From: a virus
Length of the DNA: 26,313 nucleotides
Strand: one strand, 5' to 3'
IMG/VR virus record: IMGVR_UViG_3300017963_000691
Span: 1-26,313 of that record
Made by a program: the position numbers and the translations under genes. Numbering within the stretch: position 1 is the stretch's first letter; each line of letters starts with the position of its first letter. The notes beneath the pieces were generated by a model. It did no database searches. It worked only from the letters and a program-made list of their open reading frames with translations, and was not told where the DNA came from. This document shows positions 7,056 through 15,600 of the stretch, in pieces.

Positions 7056-8027
7056 TTATAGGTTCATGTAATGGATCAAAAATCCCATCATCTTTTTGAA
7101 TTCCGCAGTCTGACCTTGTGGCAGTCCAAAAATATTAGGACAATGACCTTTTCCAGCAATTGTGTGTAAGTAATTTACGGACCCTATAGAATCCAAGTAC
7201 TTCTTAGTATCTAAGGCTCCTTTATAAGGAACTAAATTATCTATTGTGTTATGAAAGTCAATGTAGGGAGCAATGCCTCTTGTTTTCAATTGGCTGAAGT
7301 CAGAAATAGTACCTGACAAGCCTATTCCTGCCGAGGCTTTTGATGAGTACCCACTATTGCCAGAACTACCTTCTCCCCAATTTTGGGCTAGTGTATCTAT
7401 GGTTGTTCTCCCGCCAGCAGAACAACCGAACAAACCAATCTTATTGGAATCGATTTTTAAAGCTGTTGCATTCTTTCTTATATAACGTATCGCAGATTTA
7501 GTGTCGTGTACGGGATGTTGGAAAAGCGGACTTGGTTTAAGCGACCAGCATTTCTTTTGCTTACATACCTCACGATTCCTACGATACTCAATACTCGCTA
7601 CAAAAAAACCTCGTTTTGCAAACAGTTCCGAAACCCAAGGTGCCCAACCAGTGGTCTTTGTGCTTGTTATGCTGTATCCTCCACCATGAATAACAACCAT
7701 AACAGGGCGCTTTTTACCTGCGTAAGGAAGACTGTAGGTATCAAGCAGAAGTGTTTCTTCTTTGCCAGAACCAAAGTTAGTTGCTGACCCGTAGCGGATA
7801 TCACTTTTCTTTATAACCTGCTTGTTGGAGTTAACACACCAAGAAAGGTTGGCAGGGCAATCAAAGGAAGGAGGATTTGTTGGATCAACAGGATCAACAG
7901 GATCTGTTGGAGTCTCGCTACAATCAACGCAATCAGAACAACAACAAGGTTGATACGAAGCTATTTTGGTAGCACAAGATACAAATAAAAATGCTATTAA
8001 AATTATCAAGGTTCTCAAGATTCTCAT
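7056..8027 (-). CDS. Secreted lipoprotein alpha/beta-hydrolase (esterase cargo), 323 aa
   Basis: Carboxyl-ester hydrolase of the HGGG-containing (BD-FAE/HSL-like) alpha/beta-hydrolase group. Residues 1-18 form a lipoprotein signal: basic start, hydrophobic LIILIAFLFVS, lipid-accepting Cys18. A Cys-rich patch (CCCSDCVDC) and a Pro-Val-Asp linker (about 41-52) would tether the enzyme to a membrane. The core shows the oxyanion motif HGGG at 114-117, nucleophile elbow GCSAGG at 201-206 (Ser203), an acidic region DFHNTIDN (Asp263 likely) and catalytic His295 in GKGHCPN. All key residues are present, so the enzyme looks active. The coding sequence is visibly AT-richer than its neighbours, and the protein has nothing to do with head assembly. 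It is bounded by the 117-bp repeats, so it is read as recently acquired cargo. The natural substrate (acyl or feruloyl ester, O-acetylated glycan, lipid) cannot be told. Confidence 0.9.
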   Translation of the reverse strand: MRILRTLIILIAFLFVSCATKIASYQPCCCSDCVDCSETPTDPVDPVDPTNPPSFDCPANLSWCVNSNKQVIKKSDIRYGSATNFGSGKEETLLLDTYSLPYAGKKRPVMVVIHGGGYSITSTKTTGWAPWVSELFAKRGFFVASIEYRRNREVCKQKKCWSLKPSPLFQHPVHDTKSAIRYIRKNATALKIDSNKIGLFGCSAGGRTTIDTLAQNWGEGSSGNSGYSSKASAGIGLSGTISDFSQLKTRGIAPYIDFHNTIDNLVPYKGALDTKKYLDSIGSVNYLHTIAGKGHCPNIFGLPQGQTAEFKKMMGFLIHYMNL

Positions 8028-8050
8028 AATGGTATCCTTTCATTTTTCAG

Positions 8051-8070
8051 TTAAACACAGTATTGTTTAA
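8051..8070. promoter_or_regulatory. 7-bp inverted repeat before the esterase
   Basis: TTAAACA and TGTTTAA form a perfect inverted repeat around a 6-base spacer, overlapping the metallopeptidase stop and lying 24 bases before the esterase start. AT-rich, spaced and symmetrical, it could be a repressor site for the esterase, or a scar of the insertion. No confident -35/-10 pair is seen in the 39-base gap. AAAGGAT serves as the esterase ribosome site. Confidence 0.35.
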
Positions 8071-9629
8071 TCTACCTTACCTGAACCACGGCTGCCTCCG
8101 AACAATATGAATTTGAACGCCTTCTTCACCTCATCCAGTGCCATGAGCTTGTCAAACAATGGAGTGATGTTTTTCATGCTTTCATTGTCTATCACTTTTT
8201 TACCCCATACTGTATTCCACGACGGAACTTTTGTTGCTATGTAGGTTTCAAAACATCTGGCAAATATTTCTGTGTCTTTTGTCAACCAATTTAAATATTT
8301 CATTCCAGAACGTCTACCTGATCTTGTGGAAACTTGAAGCTTTTGCTCTCTCTCCTTTCTGCCCTGTGGACTTTTTCTGTATTCCCTGACAATCCTGTCC
8401 CACAAGTTTCCCGCTTTTTCGTCCCTGTCGGCCTTGCCGACACCCTTCCAGTTACTTATTTTATCATCAAGAGCATGTCCCAATTCATGCGCCAATGACT
8501 CTTGGCTTCCCTGTTTCTTTGTTGACAGTCTTATGGTCTTCAAGTCGCATAAATAATCCGCCCTTGCTCCCCTCTTCGGTCCTCTTGAATCATGCACTTG
8601 AATTTTAACCTTGCCATGCAAATCAAGTTTTATTTTTTCGTTAAAATCGGCGAAGGCGCTGTCAAGAATTCTATCCCAATGTTCTTGGTTGTTTTTGGAA
8701 ATTTTCTTGTCATATATGATGTCTTGCATGCCAATCTTTTTAAGGCTTTCAGGCAATGACCTTGCTGTTTGACTCTCAGGCCCGGTAGGATCAGGTATAA
8801 CCTTGATTTTTCCAACATCAACCATTTTTTCCAATCCAGATTCGGTCAACAGCTCGTATTCCACAACACTGCCTTCGCCTCGTTTGTCATAAATTGTTCG
8901 GACAACTCGCAAGCCGGTTACAATTCCCTGGACACCTCCCATTTCAATGGTCACTCCAAACAGCTTTTTTGCTTCTTTTCTATCTTTGACTGTCATGCCG
9001 TCAAAAAAGAATTTAGCTTTTTCATATGTATATTTGCGAGAGGCTATACTCCTCAATGCCTTCTGGTAGTCGATTTCGTGCTCGAAAGAGAAAGAACTGG
9101 ACCTTTCCTTGCGTTTGACTGCAACCTTTTCCTTGGCTTCCTTCTTTTTCGATTCCTTCTTGACCTCTTTCTTGACCTCTTTCTTGGCCGGAATCTTTTT
9201 CTTCAGAGGCTTCTTTTCCCTTACGGGTTTCTCTTTGGCCTCGGCCTTTTTCTTTGCAGTCAATTCCTTGTGAAACTTCTTTGCGACCTTGATAGCCTCT
9301 TTTGAAAATTTTAGACATGATTTATCCTCATGCCAATCGTCAGCCTCGAAATATTTGTCCCAATATTTCTTGTCTGTCCTTATGTGATGCGCTGAACTCG
9401 GATGAATATCATTCTTGTGAAGATGGTCTACGTACCCGCTCACGGCCTCTTTGAAATTACTGACCAGTTCCTTGTGGTCATGTTTACCCATTGCCTTCAA
9501 ATGGTCAACGGCATGTTGGTGGATCATTTCCCTGTGCCACTTGTGGTCTGCGCCCTTGATGTATACTCCGTCTTTCCATTTTTTCCTTGTACCAACCAAC
9601 TCTGCTTTAGCTTTGTATATAAACATCAT
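8067..9629 (-). CDS. Zincin metallopeptidase with basic linker (polyvalent type), 520 aa
   Basis: The catalytic motif SLAHELGHALDD (HELGH at 381-385) is the HExxH signature of zinc metallopeptidases. A downstream helix, TEIFARCFETYIA (about 453-465), supplies a glutamate likely to be the third zinc ligand. This pairing is typical of metallopeptidase domains in phage 'large polyvalent proteins'. The N-terminus has a short KWKDGVYIKGADHKWHR module (17-33) shared in pattern with the dual-ART neighbour. Residues about 120-176 form a lysine-rich, histone-like linker (KKEVKKEVKKESKKKEAKEK). A beta-rich domain lies at about 220-280. A packaged, injected protease acting on host or capsid-internal proteins is the inference. 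The last 41 codons are part of the 117-bp repeat, so the gene's current 3' end may have come in with the esterase segment. Confidence 0.8.
   Translation of the reverse strand: MMFIYKAKAELVGTRKKWKDGVYIKGADHKWHREMIHQHAVDHLKAMGKHDHKELVSNFKEAVSGYVDHLHKNDIHPSSAHHIRTDKKYWDKYFEADDWHEDKSCLKFSKEAIKVAKKFHKELTAKKKAEAKEKPVREKKPLKKKIPAKKEVKKEVKKESKKKEAKEKVAVKRKERSSSFSFEHEIDYQKALRSIASRKYTYEKAKFFFDGMTVKDRKEAKKLFGVTIEMGGVQGIVTGLRVVRTIYDKRGEGSVVEYELLTESGLEKMVDVGKIKVIPDPTGPESQTARSLPESLKKIGMQDIIYDKKISKNNQEHWDRILDSAFADFNEKIKLDLHGKVKIQVHDSRGPKRGARADYLCDLKTIRLSTKKQGSQESLAHELGHALDDKISNWKGVGKADRDEKAGNLWDRIVREYRKSPQGRKEREQKLQVSTRSGRRSGMKYLNWLTKDTEIFARCFETYIATKVPSWNTVWGKKVIDNESMKNITPLFDKLMALDEVKKAFKFILFGGSRGSGKVD
8077..8193 (-). 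repeat. Direct repeat copy B (inside metallopeptidase 3' end)
   Basis: Partner of 6904-7020, 116 of 117 bases identical. It keeps the metallopeptidase frame intact from Ile480 into Lys518. The ribosome-site-like GGAGG and GTG of copy A are present here too, but the frame from that GTG stops after five codons. Copy B therefore cannot start the 73-residue protein. Confidence 0.95.
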
Positions 9630-9630
9630 T

Positions 9631-9807
9631 TCAGTTGCCCTCTGATTTGTTTATCAATCTATTTTGAAAGTTAGCAATTTTCTTGTATACGTTTTTCAGT
9701 TCTTTTATTCTGCTTGTATCGAAAACCGGGTAATTCAACTCACCGCCTTCTCTGAAAAACTCATTCCATGACGCTATGTTTACATCGGCTTGTGTAAATT
9801 TTCTCAT
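9631..9807 (-). CDS. Small protein between ART and metallopeptidase genes, 58 aa
   Basis: Unrecognised 58-residue protein with start ATG 9807, coupled to the dual-ART stop by TAATG and with AAAGG 8 bases upstream. An in-frame extension to 9828 has no SD. The sequence opens MRKFTQADVNIASWNEFFRE and ends in a helical, basic segment (IKELKNVYKKIANFQNRLIN). Its place between two putative effector genes makes an immunity, chaperone or packaging-tag partner conceivable, but nothing in the sequence proves it. Confidence 0.6.
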   Translation of the reverse strand: MRKFTQADVNIASWNEFFREGGELNYPVFDTSRIKELKNVYKKIANFQNRLINKSEGN

Positions 9808-11585
9808 TATTCCATACCTTTGATGCATTTCTTGTTTACTATGATATGTTCTCCAGCATTCTTGACAACATCAACTCCATTATGCTTCATGGTGTCAACA
9901 AGATGTTTATGAAATGCCTGTCTGTTTTTTTTCACAACATGCTCTATGTGTTCCTTGTTGTCGTCATAATATTTCGATGGATTTTTCCCTGCGTGCCTGT
10001 CATTCACCTTATAACCCATGTTTTTCAAAATATGGTGATAAGCATGATGATATTCATTGGAGCCGAAACCTCGTAAGTGGTCCATCGGCCTCTCCGTTCC
10101 TAAATTTGCTACCTTTGTCTTTTCATGAGTCTTTATTTTTATTTTAGACTCTTCTCCAGTAGATCGATAGGAATGATTCGGCTGAGTATAAACACCCGGC
10201 ATTACATGTTTGTTTTTACTCGCCTTAAAACCATTTTTTAATATTTGTTTTTTATTTTCTTCAGATGTTTCATGTATCAAATGCTTGTGATCAGGTTTTT
10301 CGATCATATCCTTATGCAATTTTATGTGTTTTATTGTCTTTTCGGCTTTATAGATGTAACGGCTTTTCCTTATGGTTTCAGGCACCTTGCCATTGTATTT
10401 CCTTATGGCATTTTTCATGTATGGTTTAACAGCACTCATATCAACCATACCTTCGTTGTGCATTGCCAACCTTGAACAACAATACAAGAACCACTTTGGA
10501 TGTTTTTTGTAGAAGTCGTCATCATTAATTTTTCCAAGTGCTTTGTATAATGGAACGTGTCTTGTAATCTTTGGTTGTGCAACCTTCTCAAACCATGTAT
10601 TGAATGCCTTCTCGAACCTTTTTATGGTTTCCATCTCAAAGCCCTTCGGCCCTGATTCATACGCCTTTTCAATGATGGCCTTGCACAATCCCTTGAAGCC
10701 CTTGTTGTCGATTGCATTAAGGTTTGCGCCCCTGCCGATGATCTCTCTGGATGCATACAACAAATGCCCAATAGGTTTCCCGGCCTTCGCAAATTGACCC
10801 GCAACCCAAGCATCCTTTTCCATTTCCGTTTTTTCAGAGGCATGTATTTTTGCGATTTGAGATTCCCACCTTGAAACCGGCTTGGGCTTGCCCATCTTGC
10901 GCCACTGCCCGGAACTCTCTTTTACATATGTTCCATCCTTGCGTTTTCTTATCGTTCCAATCGGGAAGTTCTTGGCTTTGGCTATATCCATTCTTTTTTT
11001 TGTAGTTTGTTTTCTGCTTATAGATTCATTCAAGGAAAATTGTTTTTTTGGATGGTAGTGTGATTCAACCTTATATGTATCGTTGATTACGCTTTTATGC
11101 GGATTGACTATCACCTCATGTTCGTTCTTGTATTTTGATTCGCCTATTTTATTTCCTTTTCCTTTCAGCCCTATCTGTTGCGGGACATGATGTATATCGT
11201 TTTCGTGAACCCATGCTGAAGTTGCATGCCCCTTGTATTTGTAACCCCAAGTATGTGCAACATGTGGATGAGGCGACCATGATGTATTCTTGTCATGCTC
11301 TACACTGTTTTTTTTCACCGAATTTCCATGTTCGTTTTCACTCATGCCCCTATGAAGCAGATAACTTTTTGTTCCATCTTCGTTTGTCTTTACTTTTGTC
11401 TTTTTAGCCAGTTTCATCAACGCCCTAGTTCTCGCATGACCTTTTATTCTTGGAACATCTCTCGTTGAACCTTCTGCTCCAAGTGTCCATTTTTCTATCT
11501 TTGATCTTCCCCTATACCCTTTCGGATTGAATTCAAGCTTCTTTTGTCTGGAACCTTTGAGCAAATTTATAATATACCTGAACAT
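9807..11585 (-). CDS. Protein with two ADP-ribosyltransferase-like domains, 592 aa
   Basis: Two ART-like regions can be read. The first (about 60-165) has YLLHRG (Arg79), then TSWSPHPHVAHTWG (Ser102), then NEHEVIVNP (Glu155-x-Glu157). This is the order R ... S-T-S ... E-x-E of arginine-type ADP-ribosyltransferases. The second (about 434-592) has LIHETS (His438), NGF, GVYT (Tyr466) and GEHIIVNKKCIKG (Glu579), the H-Y-E order of the PARP/diphtheria-toxin group. Between them lie a PIGTIRKRKDGTYVK module (208-222) and an unassigned helical region. ART enzymes transfer ADP-ribose from NAD+ to proteins or nucleic acids; phages inject such enzymes to reprogram hosts. Placement beside a gp7-like head protein supports packaging. 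Motif spacing is judged by eye, so the first domain is more secure than the second. Confidence 0.7.
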   Translation of the reverse strand: MFRYIINLLKGSRQKKLEFNPKGYRGRSKIEKWTLGAEGSTRDVPRIKGHARTRALMKLAKKTKVKTNEDGTKSYLLHRGMSENEHGNSVKKNSVEHDKNTSWSPHPHVAHTWGYKYKGHATSAWVHENDIHHVPQQIGLKGKGNKIGESKYKNEHEVIVNPHKSVINDTYKVESHYHPKKQFSLNESISRKQTTKKRMDIAKAKNFPIGTIRKRKDGTYVKESSGQWRKMGKPKPVSRWESQIAKIHASEKTEMEKDAWVAGQFAKAGKPIGHLLYASREIIGRGANLNAIDNKGFKGLCKAIIEKAYESGPKGFEMETIKRFEKAFNTWFEKVAQPKITRHVPLYKALGKINDDDFYKKHPKWFLYCCSRLAMHNEGMVDMSAVKPYMKNAIRKYNGKVPETIRKSRYIYKAEKTIKHIKLHKDMIEKPDHKHLIHETSEENKKQILKNGFKASKNKHVMPGVYTQPNHSYRSTGEESKIKIKTHEKTKVANLGTERPMDHLRGFGSNEYHHAYHHILKNMGYKVNDRHAGKNPSKYYDDNKEHIEHVVKKNRQAFHKHLVDTMKHNGVDVVKNAGEHIIVNKKCIKGME

Positions 11586-11586
11586 G

Positions 11587-12651
11587 TCATCCTTCCTTTT
11601 TCAAATCACCTTCAAACAGCATCTTTTTTGTTTCCGTCCTGACTGCACTTCTCACACTGTTAAGACCGATCTTTTGTCGGAATATTACAGCATTCTTTGG
11701 AATGTCTCCGGGTATGACCACTTTCCAGTCAGTCATGGTCTTGTACCCCATGAAGTCAGAAAGATGCTTCATGCCGGTGGGCCTCTCCCAATACTCAGGC
11801 ATGGCGACCACGGAAGGCATGATGTTTGCGACAACCGCCAAGTATTCGTCAAACGATTTTCGCTGCATCATCCTCAGTTTCCTGTCCTGCCCGGAAAACT
11901 CAAAAGGATTTATGTTGTAAAAAGACGAATTTCCAATTGCATTTGGATTCAAAAGAGTTATTATCCGGTCCCTAGGCTTGCCATGACCGTGTCTCGCCAC
12001 CTTATACCCGTTGATCTCGTCTACCAAAACATACGGAATGCACCTCAATACATATCTCACAATATAACGAGCGGTCACACTTCCAAGCCCGACCCATTTG
12101 TTGTTTCCCGTTGATATCATGTATTCCGGCGCATCATCCTTCATTGACCGGCTGACCAGTCCAATAGGATACAAGGCCGCCTTGAATATGTCCGGGGAAC
12201 TGACTGGTTTCCAAGGAGAACACTTGCAGCGTGGATGTACCGCACCCTTGAGATTGTCTGGAATCATTCGCAAGACATAATGTTTCGGTTTTCCCGGCAT
12301 GCCGAAAGCAAGGCAACACTCAGGGCAACAGTCTCTGGTGTCCCGGTATACGGCTGCATTTTGGCCATACATGTCTTCAATTAAATCCAAAGATGCCTTG
12401 GCATTGCTGTCTGTTACCTCTGTCGTGGCAACCATTCCCCAGTCACGCCAAGGTTCTCTCTTGACCTTGGCCTCTTTCTTCAGCTTGCGCTCTATCTGCT
12501 TGGTCGTCTTGCCCTGTTTGATAGATTCAGAGACTACTTTCTTGACCTTTGCCCGTCTTCGTTTGCCTATACTGACCATCTTTTCGGCTGCGCTTTCGTC
12601 GGCCTGTTTCGATGCCAACACGTTTTTTAAAGACTTGGCAACAAACTTCAT
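11587..12651 (-). CDS. SPP1 gp7/Mu F-like minor head protein, 354 aa
   Basis: Head-morphogenesis protein that normally binds the portal and is enclosed in or injected from the capsid. The signature is a cysteine-bearing block RDTRDCCPECCLAFG followed by GAVHPRCKCSPW (Cys108/109, Cys112/113, His139, Cys142, Cys144), which equals the 'D..vCp.C......HP.CRC' end of the Mu F/gp7 domain. The N-terminal 100 residues are lysine/arginine-rich and helical. The C-terminal 190 residues are an additional domain with aromatic and His-Gly motifs (KVARHGHGKPRDRI) that I cannot name. ATG 12651 is chosen because AAGGAG lies 5 bases upstream and the helicase stop overlaps it (TGATG). Upstream in-frame TTG codons lack an SD. 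Confidence 0.8.
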   Translation of the reverse strand: MKFVAKSLKNVLASKQADESAAEKMVSIGKRRRAKVKKVVSESIKQGKTTKQIERKLKKEAKVKREPWRDWGMVATTEVTDSNAKASLDLIEDMYGQNAAVYRDTRDCCPECCLAFGMPGKPKHYVLRMIPDNLKGAVHPRCKCSPWKPVSSPDIFKAALYPIGLVSRSMKDDAPEYMISTGNNKWVGLGSVTARYIVRYVLRCIPYVLVDEINGYKVARHGHGKPRDRIITLLNPNAIGNSSFYNINPFEFSGQDRKLRMMQRKSFDEYLAVVANIMPSVVAMPEYWERPTGMKHLSDFMGYKTMTDWKVVIPGDIPKNAVIFRQKIGLNSVRSAVRTETKKMLFEGDLKKEG

Positions 12652-15600
12652 CACTTCTCCTTCAACTTGTGCTGGTGTCGATTTTTCATTGTCTCCCAAC
12701 CACCTTCATGTTCCATCATTTTTGAAACGGCATGGTTGACCATGTTCTTGTAATTCCTTGATGGAGCCCCGCCATCCTCTTCGGCCCACTTCTTCCAGAA
12801 AGCTTCGACAACAGGATGCGTCAACGGCCTGTTGTTGTGATCTCTCTCAAATCGTGTTTTCTTCTTTTTGAGAAGGGAAAGCAATTCCTCGGTGTCTCCC
12901 TGCAGTATGGGCATGGCCTGTTCTTTGTAGGGAACCCCAACTTCGTCCCAAGAAGACATCAGCGCATCGTGGTGATCGAGCTTGCTGTGAGGCGTGTGTT
13001 TCTTGCCGCTTGACCATCTGTTGACCACATCATGCAGGAATTTCTTTTCGTCGTCATCGTGTTTCTCTTCAGCTTCGTGCTGATACTCGTTGTGATATGA
13101 CTCCCAAGTATCCTTATGCACATTTTTACCCATATGGCCCTTCAACTTGTGCCTTCCGGCGAGCTCCACAGCCTCCGGCAGATATGCATCCCAGTGGTCG
13201 TCGTCATAGGTCATTTCATCTCCAAAGTGCTTTCGCAGCGCATCCCGCATATGACCTGCAAGGGAATTCTTTTCATCGTCCGTCAGTTTCCCCTTTTCCT
13301 CTTTGCCTGTGAATTCGGTATGGTATGGGCCGATGCCGTGTTTCATTTCAGCGCCCTTGCCGAAACCCTTTCCCCCAGACCTCTTGAAAGGTTTGTCGCC
13401 ATAGTGTTTTCTCAGTTCCCTGTTTTCTTCCGCTTGGAAGTTGAGAATGTCCAAACCCTTTTGATGGTACTTGGGAACGATGTCGGAACCCCTGTTGCTT
13501 TCAATATTAGAAAGGGACAACTTGAACGCAACCAATGTCGGATCTTCAGGAAAATCCGATATCACATGCATGTTTTGATGATACTTGCTCATCATCCGGC
13601 AATACTTTGTAACATCCACGCCCTGATCGACTATGCCCAAATGAATCTTTGCCGGTTTGTCTTGACCGAAGCGCCATATCCTTGCATATGACTGCTCTTG
13701 GTTTCCGGGACTGAAATGGTGGTCATACCTATACATGCCGTTGGCAATTTGCAGGTTCATGCCCTCTTTGATTGATGCATCTACAGCGACAATAATTTTT
13801 GGCCCGTCAGGATCTTTTGCAAACGAATCCAGTTTTCCCATTTGCGAGGCGTCAAAATACATGGCGTTTTTCTTGTGTTCTTCAGGCATGTGCTTCATGA
13901 TGTGTGCGGCAGACATGCGCCTTTGGCAAAACACTATGTATTTTCCGTTTTTCTTGTCGGCAAAGTGCTCATCCAGCTTTTTGTAAACATCCTTGGCCTT
14001 TGGCGAAACAACGCCCTTCAATGCCCTGATCGCCTTTCTTACATGTGGTTTGAAACGATCAAGATATTGTTTTGCTTGGGCCATGTCATCATCGGTTTCG
14101 ATTGAACCACCGGCCTTTTTGCCTTGTCTCAAGGTCTTGAAACTTTCCTCAACAAGATCAGCCATCATGTCTGGATAGTCCGTGATGCCCCCCAAGGTGT
14201 CCAGACCACCGACTATCTTTGGATTGCCCTGCAACAATTCGTCTGCATCATCCTCCGCCAGCGCCTTTTTCAACTTGGGATTTTTTTCTGCCTCTTCCCT
14301 CAACTGTTCCACAAAATTAGTTATAGCCAATTCGTTTACAGACTTGAGTTCCTTGTCCATTTCAACAAAACTCAATCTTTCGTCACGTTTGGGCAGATTG
14401 TGAAGCCATGCGGAACGCCTGAGAGATATCATTCCCATGTCGTCAAGGTCATCTCTCAAATTTTTCAGTCCCTGCTCGTCCCAATGAACACCGCCCTTGG
14501 TTTCGGTATGGCCATACTCTTTTTTGAATTGATCTTCTGTCATGTCCCACGAAGGATGCAGCCATTTCATCTGTCCCAATACATCCATCGGATTGTTGCT
14601 CAGAAACGTTCCCGATGCGACACGCCTGTATTTTGCAGTAGTCAAATACTTCATGGCCTTGAATCGGTTTGTCTTTGTGTTCTTGATGTTGTGAGCCTCA
14701 TCCAAGGCGCAATAATCAAAACCAGCCGATGAAAGCGTCCTGCCACGTTCAAATCTTTTTTCTTCATCCTCATAAGCTTTTTTTGTTGTCGGATCTTTGG
14801 ACTGATAGGAAAAAACATCATACGAAGCCATGAAAATAGTGTTTTCAGGTGCCTTGTGGATGTCTTCGACCATCTTTTGAGCGTCACCGTTGTAATGGTC
14901 CTTAAGTGTCTGGTTGGTTATCTTGAATACGTTCACTTTTGCATCGGTGTATTCGTTTATTACTTTAGATGCATTCTGATCGAGTGTCGCAGCGGGAACC
15001 ACTATCAAGGGCTTCTTGACACTGCCCTTCTGCATGAGGTTCAATGCGTCTGCCGGTAAAAGCAATCCCTTTCCACCGCCCATGTCCACATCGATGACCG
15101 CCTTGGACAGAACATCCAGTTTGGCCAGCACCTCTGCCTGATGACCGAAAAAACTAATGTCGTTTGATATGGCATTTATTACTGGACAGTCTTTTGGTCC
15201 CTTGGCCTTCGCAACATGCACTTCTTCTCTTTCCTGAGCAAGAGAATCCAATGCGTCATCCGAATGTTCAATGGCCATCTTCGCCATTGCGTGGTCGTGA
15301 TGGTCTGCATCCTCGCTCTTCGGATCATGCGTGTCCACCACATGATGCAGATAGTCGTTGACTTGCCTGTGTCCTGACATTGCAGCAAGACTGGATGATT
15401 TGCCATATGTCTTTTCAAGATGCTTGGCCAACGGTTTTATGTGTTTTTTCCTGAATTCTTCATCATGTTTTTTTATGCCGAAATGTTTCATGGCCATTTT
15501 TCTAGCCATCTCATAAGTATCAACATTCTGGTTCAAGTGTGCATGGATTTGTTCCTTGCTCAACTCATGGACCTTTTTGTCATGATCGTGTTTTACATGT

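Noticed and set aside
6894-8193. Insertion sequence or homing endonuclease as the cause of the repeat-bounded insertion
   Set aside because: No transposase, integrase or endonuclease frame is present; repeats are coding, 117 bp long and in direct orientation, unlike the terminal inverted repeats of an IS.
9808-9828. Longer start for the 58-residue gene
   Set aside because: The upstream in-frame start has no SD, while ATG 9807 is coupled to the ART gene stop.
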